Assembly (NCBI GenBank): GCA_964497245.1
Contig: CAZCCC010000015.1
Location: 1-30,731, forward strand
Source of the DNA: CAZCCC01 sp964497245
Lineage (GTDB): Bacteria > Patescibacteriota > Patescibacteriia > Buchananbacterales > UBA6539
DNA length: 30,731 nucleotides
Direction of reading: 5' to 3'
Program-made: the position numbers and the translations under genes
Shown: positions 9,279-17,278 of the stretch, piece after piece
Layout of the letters: every line of letters starts with the position of its first letter
How positions within the stretch are numbered: the first letter of the stretch is position 1
Notes under the pieces: model-generated
Database searches by the model: none
The model's input: the letters and a program-made list of their open reading frames with translations, nothing else
What the model was told of the DNA's origin: nothing

Positions 9279-12014
9279 TTATTTTTTGTAAATAAACCAG
9301 GCTCCAAGAATAATCAATAAAATAATTAAAATAAACAAAAATATAATTCCCAAATAATCAGATTCATTTTGAGTTTCCTGCGTTTCAGATTCTTCTTCCC
9401 CTTGATCTAAAATATAAGGCAAGTCTTCTAATTCTTCCGCTCCCTCTAACTCCGGCATATCTTCTTCATACTCTACACCGGCGACAATTCCATCATTTTC
9501 ACCGGAGTCTGTTTCTGTTTGTCTTGGTAGCATCGGAGTCGTCGGAACTATACCGGTGTCTTTAGGTTGATCTGCCCCATCTTGTTCATCAGGCTGTCCT
9601 GGCTCATCTTCTATTTCTATTTTTACTCCTAATACTTCTCCTTCTTGAGCAGGGCTTGTTGTATAACTGAGTTCAACACCGAACACATCAGGTGATGCTG
9701 AAGAAATCGGTAAAAAGTAATAAGTTGTATTAGGCAAAAGTCCACCGATAATTACGGTATGAAAAGTAACTTTAGGATGAATATCACTAAGCGGAGTTGC
9801 CCATTGGTAACCATAGTTAGGTACAGAACCTAAACTGGAGTGAGAAGCTGAATCATAAACCACTCGGCTGGTTGCCGGTAAATTGGTAAACCATGTTATA
9901 ATTACTGAATTTTTAGTTTCTTCAGATATTAATAAATTTTCATTATGGATATACAAGCTACTGCTGAATCCCCCGCCTCCGCCACTTCCGCCGGTTGAAC
10001 ATGTCTGGGTATTACAAGATTGTTGGGCAACAGGTTTGGACTCAGTACAAAATTCATCAGCTACAATTTCAATTCCTTCCTCAATATCCTCAACACAGCT
10101 AACTTCTCTTGTCTGGGTCCCGCCACCGCAAGAAACGCTGCAAGAACTCCATTCCCCTGTTGACCAAGAGTAAGTTGGTTCTGTAAGTTCAGTATAATAA
10201 TTGAAAAAGTCAGCGCTACCGCCCATATTTTCTTCACTTAAAACAACTTTTACACAAATAGGGGCAGAATTTACCCATCCCTCTTGCATAATTTCACATA
10301 CGCTATATTCACCTTCCGACAAGGCAGTAAACTCATAACCAATTTCAGTCGTAGTGGTAGTAGCAATTAGATTATCATTAGAATCAAATAATTGAATCCC
10401 CCAGCCGGCCAAAAATTCCTCATCATCATTTTGATTTTGGTCAATATTCTTATCATTAACCTTCACACCGCTTATAGTGCCATTTATTTCTGGTTCTTCC
10501 GGATCCGGATATATGCAAGATTCGTCATCTTCTGTGGCTTCAGGAACATAATTTGTTGCCTCTGGATCAGTGCAGCCTGAAATTGGTTCTTCCGGTTCAA
10601 TAAGTACGCACATGCCATTATCAATTTCTTCCTCTGCTCCATCTGCACATTCTGTTACGATTTCACCGCCCATATAGCAGGTACCATCAAACCAGCTTAA
10701 AGGAAGCCAACCAAATTCAGTAAAAATCCAACCAATCAAATTACAAAGAAATTGCGACTGAATAATATGATTTGTATAACCTGTATGAGATTGATAAATT
10801 TCTTTACATACTAACTCAATGTTTTCCTGCCACTCATAACCATCTTCACACTGACTTGGCGGTGTTGGAATGTTGGTAAAAATACATTCTATATTATCAC
10901 CGGAATTAGCGGAAAAAGCAGCTGTTTTAGTATTTATATCACCACTGCCTCCCTTGTCGCAAGAAATATCAACTAATGTCCAACCCTCAACAGAAAGCTC
11001 AGTGGCAGTATATTCTCCCGGGAAAACATTAAACTGCTCTGATTGACTGTTACTAAGCGTAATAACACCTTCCCAAAAAGATCCAGTAAAATCAAAAGTT
11101 TGATCAATTGGTTCTTCTGAATCAATAGTTTTGCTAATTATTAAAGTCGCTCCCTGAACAGCGCCAAAATCAACATCAACAACATCAGTTGAGCCGCTTA
11201 TCTCTACTTCGCGACAAATATACCCGTTGTATTCACTGATATTTTCATTGGGGTAAGTTAGATACCAGCCCCGCTCCGCTGCATTACAAACATTATAAAT
11301 TCCATCTGAAAGATCTGCAAAAGCATATTCTCCGCTTAATTCTAAAGCAGATACACTATCAAGCTCTTCAGAAAAGTCTTGATTATAAAGTAATACTTGC
11401 CAGCTTAAAAATAATTCATCATCATTAAGAGAATTAATATTAAGGTCATTAAAAATAACGCCGGAAATGCTGCCAAGTGTTATTGGCACCCCAGCGAGTA
11501 GAACATTATCAATTTGAACCAGACTATCATCTTTGTCTCCAAAATTTGCACTGAAACGAATGGAAAAATCAGCCAAATCTTCTGCGCTAGAAATCAAAAA
11601 AGAAGCAGCTTCCCAACCTGTTGTTTCTTGCTTGAAAAGATGAAGCAGTTCTATCCAAGCTGAACCATCAGAAGACCATTCTGCCCAAAAATGATCACTC
11701 GCTTTTAAAGGTTTAGCAATTTGATAAGAAAAAGATAAATTTATATTTTCATATCCTATAGTGGAATTATTTTTAATAAGCCGATTGTCATTAATATTAC
11801 ATTTATCAGTACATTCAATAATTGTTGCGGCATCAGAATCTACAACCCACCTTGATCCGATATTTGTCCAATCGCCAAATCCTGTATCAAAATCATCACT
11901 AAATAAGACAACTGGATCAGCGGCATAAGTTACCGTTGTCACCAATGCCGGACTAATTAACGAGATAGCCATTATAAATGCTATAAAACCTGGTAAAATA
12001 TTTCCTTTTTTCAT
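9279..12014 (-). CDS. Large secreted, membrane-anchored multidomain surface protein with a thrombospondin type 1 repeat
   Basis: The 911-aa protein starts with a signal peptide (hydrophobic to about residue 31, AYA-like end). It continues with a lectin- or MAM-like beta-sandwich (about 35-177, FSDDFDTGFGDW and QIDNVLLAG). An SdrD-B-like domain follows (about 182-285, ISGVIFNDLNINSLNDDE), then a prealbumin-like segment and a cysteine-containing GCTDPEATNYVPEATEDDES motif. A second SdrD-B-like domain lies at about 508-600. A thrombospondin type 1 repeat covers about 616-670 (WSTGEWSSCSVSCGGGTQTREVSC). An Fn3 or purple-acid-phosphatase-N-like domain follows (about 690-795). An acidic, Glu/Asp/Gln-rich stalk leads to one C-terminal helix (about 888-908) and a short basic tail. 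The layout suggests adhesion at the cell surface. The Fn3-like domain resembles that of the following 482-aa gene, so the two are likely related. Confidence 0.88.
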   Translation of the reverse strand: MKKGNILPGFIAFIMAISLISPALVTTVTYAADPVVLFSDDFDTGFGDWTNIGSRWVVDSDAATIIECTDKCNINDNRLIKNNSTIGYENINLSFSYQIAKPLKASDHFWAEWSSDGSAWIELLHLFKQETTGWEAASFLISSAEDLADFSIRFSANFGDKDDSLVQIDNVLLAGVPITLGSISGVIFNDLNINSLNDDELFLSWQVLLYNQDFSEELDSVSALELSGEYAFADLSDGIYNVCNAAERGWYLTYPNENISEYNGYICREVEISGSTDVVDVDFGAVQGATLIISKTIDSEEPIDQTFDFTGSFWEGVITLSNSQSEQFNVFPGEYTATELSVEGWTLVDISCDKGGSGDINTKTAAFSANSGDNIECIFTNIPTPPSQCEDGYEWQENIELVCKEIYQSHTGYTNHIIQSQFLCNLIGWIFTEFGWLPLSWFDGTCYMGGEIVTECADGAEEEIDNGMCVLIEPEEPISGCTDPEATNYVPEATEDDESCIYPDPEEPEINGTISGVKVNDKNIDQNQNDDEEFLAGWGIQLFDSNDNLIATTTTTEIGYEFTALSEGEYSVCEIMQEGWVNSAPICVKVVLSEENMGGSADFFNYYTELTEPTYSWSTGEWSSCSVSCGGGTQTREVSCVEDIEEGIEIVADEFCTESKPVAQQSCNTQTCSTGGSGGGGGFSSSLYIHNENLLISEETKNSVIITWFTNLPATSRVVYDSASHSSLGSVPNYGYQWATPLSDIHPKVTFHTVIIGGLLPNTTYYFLPISSASPDVFGVELSYTTSPAQEGEVLGVKIEIEDEPGQPDEQDGADQPKDTGIVPTTPMLPRQTETDSGENDGIVAGVEYEEDMPELEGAEELEDLPYILDQGEEESETQETQNESDYLGIIFLFILIILLIILGAWFIYKK

Positions 12015-12149
12015 AATTAATTGTTTTAGAAAATTTATAAAAATATTTAAATATATTTATTCACAAAAAAACCTTAAATTTAAAAATCAATTATGATATA
12101 TATTTTAAACCTTTTATCTAAAATTAGCAATATTATTTCAATGATTTTT

Positions 12150-12158
12150 TGTGGATAA
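12150..12158 (-). other. Perfect DnaA-box 9-mer (TTATCCACA) between the two surface genes
   Basis: The minus strand reads TTATCCACA, the consensus DnaA box, in the gap between the 482-aa gene (which ends at 12165) and the start of the 911-aa gene. It is single, so an origin is not supported. It may titrate DnaA, control transcription or be chance. Confidence 0.35.
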
Positions 12159-12164
12159 CTTCTA

Positions 12165-13613
12165 TTAACTACTCTCTTTTTTATTATTATTTAATGGTTT
12201 ATAATCAACAGATATTGGATTTGATGATGAAAAATTTTGATTTATAGAGCTGCTAGAATTACTAGCCGACTGGACATCTGAATCAGTGATATCATCTTGT
12301 TTGTTTTTTTGCTCTGGCAGACTTGGCGTTAAGTTAATAACCGGCGGTTTTTTCTTTTTAAACCCGCTTAAAATAATTAAATTTACTAACAAAATTAAAA
12401 TAAGCCAGTTAATAAGCCAGCATTCTGGCCAGCCAAATATAGTCGGGATAAAAACCAAAATCAAGCCGGCCAGCCATAATTTATTTACCAAGTCATTTTT
12501 AGTTCTTTTTCCAAATGAACGAACAATTGTAATAATAATTGCATTTATAATCAACAAAATAACAATTAAGGGAGTGCAATTTTCAGCGGGGGCGGTTTTG
12601 GCTTGTTCTTGAATTTCATCATCATCTAAATCCGCAATTATTGATGGATCTTTTGATTCAACTTCAACAGCCAACTCTCTTGTTGATTTAAAATCAGAAA
12701 CTTTTAATTCCGAAATATATTCAATCTCAGGTATTTTTTCAATTAACGGCTGACTTAAAGGTTTTTCCTTAATTTCTTCTTTTTCTTCTTTTTTGTTTGA
12801 AAATTCCGATATTATGACTTCATCGCTAATTTCATCTTCGCCAGAAGGCAGATCAGGGGTAATAAAGCTAAATTCCTGACTGACAATCCTGCCCGAACCT
12901 CGCCATTGGCGCTGATCAGGCAAAGAAATTACCCGATAATAGTGTTTGGTGCTTGGTTTTAAATCAGTTAAAATAACTTGGTGATAAGTAAGAGGTATAA
13001 AATTAATTTGAGTAAAAAAATTGTAATTTAAGCCATTTTTTTTCAAATTCATCTCTTGAGGCAGCTTTGGAATATAGTCATAAATTACTTGTGAGAAAGA
13101 GTTGTGGGTGGTATGCCAGCTTATTTCAACGCTGCTTGGTGATAAATGCTTAATTTCAAAACTGTGAGCTAAAATTATGGGACCAATATTTTTTTCTTCC
13201 CGAATTACTTGATAAACGGAAAAATCAATATTTTCAAGATTTTCCTGTTTTAATTCTAAATAAATAGATTCTTCAGAAACATTTACCCAGCCTTCCGGCA
13301 GAATTATTTTTATTTTATAATTTGCTTCGGATTTTAGGTTAAAAAAGCTATAATTACCCAAATTATCGGTAAATGACTCGGCTATTAAATTATTATTTTC
13401 GTATAAATTCAATTTCCAGCCAGATAACTCTGATTCGCCAAAATCAAAGGTTTGATTAAAATTTAAGTCTTCAAAAACTTTTCCGGAAATTGATAATCCA
13501 TCAGCTAAAGCCGTTTCAGGAAAAAAACAAAAAAAAGACGATAACAAAAAAACCCCTGCCAATGCAACAGCTAAAACCCTCCCCCTTGGTTTAATTATTG
13601 GTGACAAAATCAT
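12165..13613 (-). CDS. Secreted SdrD-B-like and Fn3-like surface protein with C-terminal membrane helices
   Basis: The 482-aa protein starts with a signal peptide (about 1-37). An SdrD-B-like domain follows (about 40-130, ISGKVFEDLNFNQTFDFGES and the internal phrase GNYSFFNL). Next is an Fn3 or purple-acid-phosphatase-N-like domain (about 145-250, VEISWHTTHNSFSQVIYDY and KPSTKHYYRVIS). A glutamate/lysine-rich stalk leads to hydrophobic helices near 345-365 and 380-420, and then a serine/asparagine-rich tail. The order of domains is a reduced version of the neighbouring 911-aa protein, so the two were probably formed by duplication and domain gain. A surface or cell-cell contact role is inferred. 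No SD is present; the start is set by the signal peptide. Confidence 0.82.
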   Translation of the reverse strand: MILSPIIKPRGRVLAVALAGVFLLSSFFCFFPETALADGLSISGKVFEDLNFNQTFDFGESELSGWKLNLYENNNLIAESFTDNLGNYSFFNLKSEANYKIKIILPEGWVNVSEESIYLELKQENLENIDFSVYQVIREEKNIGPIILAHSFEIKHLSPSSVEISWHTTHNSFSQVIYDYIPKLPQEMNLKKNGLNYNFFTQINFIPLTYHQVILTDLKPSTKHYYRVISLPDQRQWRGSGRIVSQEFSFITPDLPSGEDEISDEVIISEFSNKKEEKEEIKEKPLSQPLIEKIPEIEYISELKVSDFKSTRELAVEVESKDPSIIADLDDDEIQEQAKTAPAENCTPLIVILLIINAIIITIVRSFGKRTKNDLVNKLWLAGLILVFIPTIFGWPECWLINWLILILLVNLIILSGFKKKKPPVINLTPSLPEQKNKQDDITDSDVQSASNSSSSINQNFSSSNPISVDYKPLNNNKKESS

Positions 13614-13648
13614 CTTAAAAATAATTATTTAGGGGATATAAATCCACA

Positions 13649-13672
13649 ATTTGTTAGTTTACCTTAACAAAT
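13649..13672. promoter_or_regulatory. Inverted repeat upstream of the 482-aa surface gene
   Basis: Perfect 8-bp arms ATTTGTTA and TAACAAAT are separated by 8 bases and lie about 40-60 bases before the start codon at 13613. It may be an operator. It is AT-rich, so chance cannot be excluded. The rest of the 13614-13836 gap holds nothing else I can support. Confidence 0.3.
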
Positions 13673-13836
13673 ATATCTATTTTTGGCAAGTATCTTTTTA
13701 GATAAAATAAAGAAAACGTTGCCATTTTTAGTTTATAACTGTCTTGCATTTTAAATATTATTATGGCTATCCATGGCGCTAGCATTTTATATACTTCTTA
13801 TACTTGCAAATCTACCATATTTTTTAATTTTTTAAA

Positions 13837-14922
13837 CTATAAATTTTCAGCCTTTTCCAAGCCTCCGACTGTATAACGATTAGAAGCATTCCACAATATC
13901 CAGCCATAACCTCCTCCGTCATATGTAGCTTGGATTTGTTTTCTGATCATCTCCGGAGTGTAGACTGCGCCTAAATTAAATGCTTGAAGCCATGGCCTTA
14001 TTTTTGCTCTTGAATTAGCTAAAATTTCCGATGGTTTAATTAAGCTTCGGTAAATTATTTCATACGGATGTTCAGCGGGATTAGCAAAACCTTCAAATCC
14101 TTTTGGGTAATGCGATGGATAAACCATTGGACAAACATAATCAAAATTATGCAGTGCATCTTCAAGTCTCTGACCAATATTTAAGCCATCGCTTCGCCAC
14201 ATAACCATTCCAAAAAGATCAGCCGAAGTAATAACCGGCTCAAATCTTAAAGCTTCATTAATATATTTATAAAATTCAGCCATTACTTCTGATTTACCAA
14301 AAGAACTTTCATCTTGTAAATCAGCATAAACTATTTGTCTTATATTTCCGTCTGAAGGAAAACGGATATAGTCAAAATTTACTTCATCAAAACCAATTTT
14401 TACCGCCTCTTTTGCCAAATCAAGATTATATTTCCAAACGATTTTATGAGTCGGGTCAACCCATGCAAGACCTTTGTAATCGCGCCAAATTCCCCCTTCC
14501 TTTGATTTTAAGGCAATCTCGGGCTTTTTTTCTGCCAAATAGGGGTCTTGAAAAATCGTAATTCTGGCAATTGTATATACCCCCTCTTTTTTTAGTTCAG
14601 TAAGCCATTCTTTTAAATCGGGTATTCTAATGTTTTCAGCTTTTATTTCTTTGGCCAATTCAATACCTGTATTAAAAAAAATAAGACCACTATAATCTTT
14701 TATGTCTATTACTATTGAATTAAGTTCTGTCTCCTTGATTAGATTGACCAAATCTTGGCGTCTTGCTTTGTTTCCTGCGGTATAAGCAGTAATATAAATA
14801 GCTTTATTTTCAATTAATATCGGTTTTTTTATAACTTGATAGCTATCCTGACCGAACGAAAGAAAAAAAGAAGTTAAAATAGTTAAAAAAACAATTATTA
14901 AATTTATTAATCCTAAAAACAT
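13837..14922 (-). CDS. Membrane-anchored putative glycoside hydrolase (DUF4015-like)
   Basis: The 361-aa protein has an N-terminal signal anchor (about 3-22) and then a TIM-barrel-like domain. The phrase AIYITAYTAGNKARRQDLVN followed by LNSIVIDIKDYSG, then GLAWVDPTHKIVWKYN, FDEVNFDYIRFPSDG and a late GGGYGWILWNASN are features I associate with the DUF4015 putative glycosidase family. E and D residues in FDEVNFDYIRFP are good candidates for catalytic acids. The substrate is unknown; cell-wall or host polysaccharide is plausible. It is followed downstream by the surface-protein genes, so the neighbourhood is extracytoplasmic. The length is typical for the single-domain form. Confidence 0.85.
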   Translation of the reverse strand: MFLGLINLIIVFLTILTSFFLSFGQDSYQVIKKPILIENKAIYITAYTAGNKARRQDLVNLIKETELNSIVIDIKDYSGLIFFNTGIELAKEIKAENIRIPDLKEWLTELKKEGVYTIARITIFQDPYLAEKKPEIALKSKEGGIWRDYKGLAWVDPTHKIVWKYNLDLAKEAVKIGFDEVNFDYIRFPSDGNIRQIVYADLQDESSFGKSEVMAEFYKYINEALRFEPVITSADLFGMVMWRSDGLNIGQRLEDALHNFDYVCPMVYPSHYPKGFEGFANPAEHPYEIIYRSLIKPSEILANSRAKIRPWLQAFNLGAVYTPEMIRKQIQATYDGGGYGWILWNASNRYTVGGLEKAENL

Positions 14923-14990
14923 ATTTAATTAAAAAAACAGAAAGTATCAATTTTGCACTACAATAATTTATAATTAATACTTCTATTTTT

Positions 14991-15383
14991 TTACAGACAA
15001 GACCTGGCTTTGAAAAAATCAGCCATATCAGGGCTGCCGATTTTTATTATTTCATTAACCCTTTCGTCGCCTAATTTTTCCCTGAAACATTTTTCCATTT
15101 CCGGCGTTATTTCTGTAGGTAAAGCCGCCGGATCTACTCCAAAAGATTCCAAAACTTTTTCCTGCTCTAGGCTTAGAAGAGGATTTTTATCGCCGATTGG
15201 AGTTGACTGCATTTTATCATCTGTCTTTTTTTCATTTATAACCGGAATGTTAATCATTTTAAAAATTGGCTTTAATTCAAACGGATCAGCAATAAAAAGA
15301 TAAACTAGAATTCCAATTACAATAAAAAAAATAACTCCCAAAAACACAAAAAAACGATTTATTACTCTTAATAAAAAATTCAT
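14991..15383 (-). CDS. Small membrane-anchored protein of unknown function
   Basis: The 130-aa product has one N-terminal helix (about 8-30) and a soluble part. The C-terminal half, starting near LSLEQEKVLESFGVDPAAL and including FREKLGDERVNEI, looks like a small alpha-helical domain with a final ARSCL cysteine. Proteins with this pattern occur in several CPR-like genomes from memory, but I cannot name a function. It begins one base after the greA stop, so it is probably co-transcribed with greA. No SD is seen. Confidence 0.75.
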   Translation of the reverse strand: MNFLLRVINRFFVFLGVIFFIVIGILVYLFIADPFELKPIFKMINIPVINEKKTDDKMQSTPIGDKNPLLSLEQEKVLESFGVDPAALPTEITPEMEKCFREKLGDERVNEIIKIGSPDMADFFKARSCL

Positions 15384-15384
15384 A

Positions 15385-15885
15385 CTATTCTATTTTAATT
15401 ATTTTACATTTTAAATTTTTGTTTTTTAACCTGATTATGATGTCAGCTCCGACGTTTTTACCAATAATTGCCGCACCTATCGGAGAATTATGAGAAATTA
15501 TCCCCTTTAACGGATCAGCTTCCGATGAACCTAGAATTTGATAAATATTTTTAACACCAGAGATTTCAAGCGCTACTAAGCTTCCAAGTTGAACTATTTT
15601 ATTGTCTTTGGGGGTCTTAATCACTATAGCTTTTTTTATTATATTTTCCAAATTAATTATTCTCTGGTTGATACCCCGTAATTTACCTTTGGCTATTTGA
15701 TAAGCCGCATTCTCAGAAAGATCTCCGAGTTGAGCCAGTCTTCTAACTTCATCGGCAAGTTTTGGCTGAACATTTTTTTTAAGCTTTTCAAATTCAGCCT
15801 TAAACTCATTAATCTTAGCTATAGTAAGGCAAGGATCATTTTTTAAATGGGTATATTTACCCGGTTTTCTAATTGGTATTCTCAT
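15385..15885 (-). CDS. greA: Transcription elongation factor GreA
   Basis: GreA rescues backtracked RNA polymerase by stimulating cleavage of the nascent RNA. The 166-aa product has the coiled-coil tip GDLSENAAYQIAKGKLRGIN, with the acidic D55 and E58 that coordinate Mg2+ in the polymerase channel. It also has the C-terminal FKBP-like domain ending near SPIGAAIIGK. The N-terminus carries about 15-20 more residues (MRIPIRKPGKYTHLKNDP) than the usual start of E. coli GreA, a variant I would expect in CPR. A later ATG is not available in the right place, so I keep this start. The anchored 130-aa gene follows with one base between them. Confidence 0.92.
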   Translation of the reverse strand: MRIPIRKPGKYTHLKNDPCLTIAKINEFKAEFEKLKKNVQPKLADEVRRLAQLGDLSENAAYQIAKGKLRGINQRIINLENIIKKAIVIKTPKDNKIVQLGSLVALEISGVKNIYQILGSSEADPLKGIISHNSPIGAAIIGKNVGADIIIRLKNKNLKCKIIKIE

Positions 15886-15942
15886 TTTATTATTTTAATT
15901 TTCTCATTAATTAATCTATTTGTAAATTAGAATACAATAAAA

Positions 15943-15959
15943 ACCGACATAAAATCGGT
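15943..15959 (-). terminator. Probable terminator after the zinc-ribbon microprotein
   Basis: A 5-bp stem (ACCGA/TCGGT) with a 7-base loop is followed on the minus strand by TTTTATT. It sits 24 bases past the stop codon of the 57-aa gene. The stem is short, so it may be weak. Confidence 0.5.
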
Positions 15960-15982
15960 CTAATGATAAATTAAATCATAGT

Positions 15983-16156
15983 TTATTTACTATTTTTATA
16001 ACATTCTTTACAATACTGCAATTTATTTTTTATTTTGTCACCCTGAATAATTTCAAATAGATCATAAGCCTGCTTCCCGCATTTTTGGCAATACCTTGAT
16101 TCACCAGTCATAAACTTTCTTACTCCTGTTTTTTTTACTTTATCGCTTTTTTTCAT
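15983..16156 (-). CDS. 57-aa zinc-ribbon-like microprotein
   Basis: A short minus-strand frame starts at the ATG at 16156 and ends with TAA at 15983. The product has two CxxC pairs (C23, C26 and C49, C52), spaced as in a single zinc ribbon, with a lysine-rich N-terminus and tail. The phrases YCQKCGKQAYDLF and QYCKECYKNSK place the pairs. It has its own consensus promoter (16184-16212) and a hairpin after the stop, so I consider it a real gene. A nucleic-acid-binding or ribosome-associated role is a guess based on size and charge alone. It has no SD. Confidence 0.75.
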   Translation of the reverse strand: MKKSDKVKKTGVRKFMTGESRYCQKCGKQAYDLFEIIQGDKIKNKLQYCKECYKNSK

Positions 16157-16183
16157 TTAATTTTCAATTATAATAGCACTTTA

Positions 16184-16212
16184 ATATTATATTATTTTAG
16201 CTAAATTGTCAA
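16184..16212 (-). promoter_or_regulatory. Sigma-70-type promoter of the zinc-ribbon microprotein
   Basis: On the minus strand TTGACA (16207-16212) and TAATAT (16184-16189) are separated by exactly 17 bases and lie about 30 bases before the start codon. It overlaps the end of the HTH-like remnant. Confidence 0.75.
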
Positions 16213-16296
16213 GAAAAAATAATCGTCCCTCGCGACATACCCCGACTTTTTCTCCAAGTCTTCTTGGGTTAAACTATTATTCAGGCGAAGCTTCAT
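16201..16296 (-). pseudogene. Possible remnant of an XRE-type HTH regulator
   Basis: The minus strand from the ATG at 16296 encodes 31 residues starting MKLRLNNSLTQEDLEKKSGY and then stops. The LTQEDLEKKSG stretch matches the helix 2 region of XRE (HTH_3) DNA-binding domains. Nothing after it continues the domain, and there is no SD, so it looks like a degraded fragment left from a gene once present here. It could also be chance, since only about 20 residues are informative. Confidence 0.35.
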
Positions 16297-16343
16297 AATC
16301 TTATTTTTATATTAAGTCAGTTACAGATATCAAGTGAGTGAGA

Positions 16344-16352
16344 TTATCCACA
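16344..16352 (+). other. Perfect DnaA-box 9-mer (TTATCCACA) in the intergenic region
   Basis: The plus strand reads TTATCCACA, matching the DnaA-box consensus. It lies in the non-coding stretch between the 57-aa gene and the 169-codon gene. Only one other perfect copy was noticed in the window (12150), so an origin is not supported. Confidence 0.35.
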
Positions 16353-16377
16353 GTATGAAAATCCTCATAAAGTGAAA

Positions 16378-16406
16378 ACGCCCGTTGTTTTGAAAACAAC
16401 GGGCGT
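16378..16406 (-). terminator. Strong hairpin terminator after the 169-aa gene
   Basis: A perfect 14-bp inverted repeat (ACGCCCGTTGTTTT and its complement) with a 1-base centre is followed on the minus strand by TTTTC. It sits 40 bases past the 16446 stop. A second, smaller hairpin (AGCAC/GTGCT, 16415-16428) lies between the two. Confidence 0.75.
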
Positions 16407-16445
16407 ACGTCATTAGCACTGGGGTGCTTTTGGCGATAATATCAT

Positions 16446-16955
16446 TTAATACCATCTGACAATTCGTTCGATTCTTTTTTTAAGTGCCGATCTGTCGGAA
16501 TTTAAATGATTGCAAAATCTCGCGCTGGAGATTCCATCCCGAATTATTTGTTCATTTTCAGGATGTCGTTTACAAGCATTCATCAAGAATGCCTCTATAT
16601 TCTTGTTGGATATTTTCTTTGATCGCATCAACTCATTTAATTCTTCTCCTAGTTTGGAGAATATTTGTTGTTGATTTTTTTGTTCCATGTGGACTAGCGA
16701 TCCAATCGCCTGGCCCAAGGATGCAATTGAAAACCTCCTAAAATCTAGACGCACAAGATCATAGTACCCTTGTGGAGTCCTCTTTGCTATTCCAACAAGG
16801 CACATGAATTCAGCCAAGTCATAGTAGCTTTCGCCTTGAAGGCTGATCAATACGGCGCTCGCCTCGTATTTTCGGTATATACCTACAATTGTTATACCAA
16901 TAATAAGCGCGGCGACTAAACACAATGTTGCGACTGCAATAAACACGATCATCAT
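16446..16955 (-). CDS. Unknown single-pass membrane protein, accessory island
   Basis: I do not recognise this 169-aa protein. It begins with a hydrophobic helix (about 3-26, VFIAVATLCLVAALIIGI) and continues as a soluble, charged, mostly helical domain with several arginines and lysines (for example ACKRHPENEQIIRDG and RSALKKRIERIVRWY at the end). The strong SD AAGGAG at 16960-16965 is 4 bases from the first ATG and 7 bases from the second at 16952. The second may be the true start, since 7 bases is also the spacing of the divergent gene at 17279. A consensus promoter (17082-17110) lies 130 bases upstream, with a long leader that can form several small hairpins. Base composition looks richer in G and C than the neighbours, and with the divergent 117-aa gene it seems an island of different origin. 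Confidence 0.75.
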   Translation of the reverse strand: MMIVFIAVATLCLVAALIIGITIVGIYRKYEASAVLISLQGESYYDLAEFMCLVGIAKRTPQGYYDLVRLDFRRFSIASLGQAIGSLVHMEQKNQQQIFSKLGEELNELMRSKKISNKNIEAFLMNACKRHPENEQIIRDGISSARFCNHLNSDRSALKKRIERIVRWY

Positions 16956-17081
16956 CTATCTCCTTTTTGCAGCGAATAGGCCGGCCGCTTGACCATAATT
17001 CTGGTTAATCCTGGAATTTTCCAAGTTTATTTGAAAGGCGGACCTTCCTTTTGAGGACTGACCTCACCAGATTATTTGTCT

Positions 17082-17110
17082 AGTATAACATATTAAAGAT
17101 AATCTATCAA
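17082..17110 (-). promoter_or_regulatory. Sigma-70-type promoter of the 169-aa gene
   Basis: On the minus strand TTGATA (17105-17110) and TATACT (17082-17087) are separated by 17 bases. The leader to the gene is about 120 bases. It can form small hairpins such as TGAGG/CCTCA at 17052-17066. This promoter and the one at 17160 point away from each other. Confidence 0.7.
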
Positions 17111-17159
17111 TAATATTAATTTAATTTTGCTAATTTTAGATAAAATAAAACAATTTATA

Positions 17160-17188
17160 TTGACAAATATTTTGTTTTATGCTATTAT
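17160..17188 (+). promoter_or_regulatory. Sigma-70-type promoter of the 117-aa membrane protein
   Basis: TTGACA (17160-17165) and TATTAT (17183-17188) are separated by exactly 17 bases. A start near 17195 would give a leader of about 84 bases that contains the foldable element at 17202-17271. Confidence 0.8.
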
Positions 17189-17201
17189 CTTGACAAGAAA
17201 A

Positions 17202-17271
17202 TTTGGTATGGAGGTAATCCTTCAATGTCCGGAATGGTTTCGGACTAAAAGTACCAAAACAAAAGAAGGAG
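17202..17271 (+). promoter_or_regulatory. Structured leader with mutually exclusive pairings, candidate translational attenuator
   Basis: The leader can fold into a three-way junction. The outer stem is TTTGGTA (17202-17208) with TACCAAA (17252-17258). Hairpin one is GGAGG (17210-17214) with CCTTC (17219-17223). Hairpin two is an 8-bp stem with a 3-base loop (17227-17245). The stretch TCCTTC (17218-17223) also pairs perfectly with GAAGGA (17265-17270), which is the SD of the main gene. It can pair only with one at a time. Part of the complementarity is expected because both partners are SD-like. No known riboswitch class was recognised. Confidence 0.4.
17225..17248 (+). CDS. Candidate 7-codon leader ORF
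   Basis: ATG TCC GGA ATG GTT TCG GAC TAA encodes MSGMVSD. It has a strong SD (GGAGGT, 17210-17215) 9 bases before the ATG. It lies inside the second hairpin of the structured leader, so its translation would open both hairpins. A longer alternative frame (17208-17276) exists in the same leader but has no SD. Confidence 0.35.
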   Translation: MSGMVSD

Positions 17272-17278
17272 TTTGAAA

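Noticed and set aside
9883..10173. A plus-strand coding frame inside the 911-aa gene
   Set aside because: It is a shadow of the real minus-strand gene. It has a proline-rich biased composition, no SD or promoter, and lies wholly inside a clear multidomain protein.
16344..16352. A chromosomal or plasmid origin of replication
   Set aside because: Only one DnaA box lies here, without an AT-rich unwinding element with repeats, without dnaA, dnaN or a replication initiator, and without a strand switch of the housekeeping genes.
17208..17276. A 22-residue leader ORF before the 117-aa gene
   Set aside because: The frame from the ATG at 17208 ends 2 bases before the main ATG, but has no SD. The GGAGGT sequence instead fits the 7-codon frame starting at 17225.
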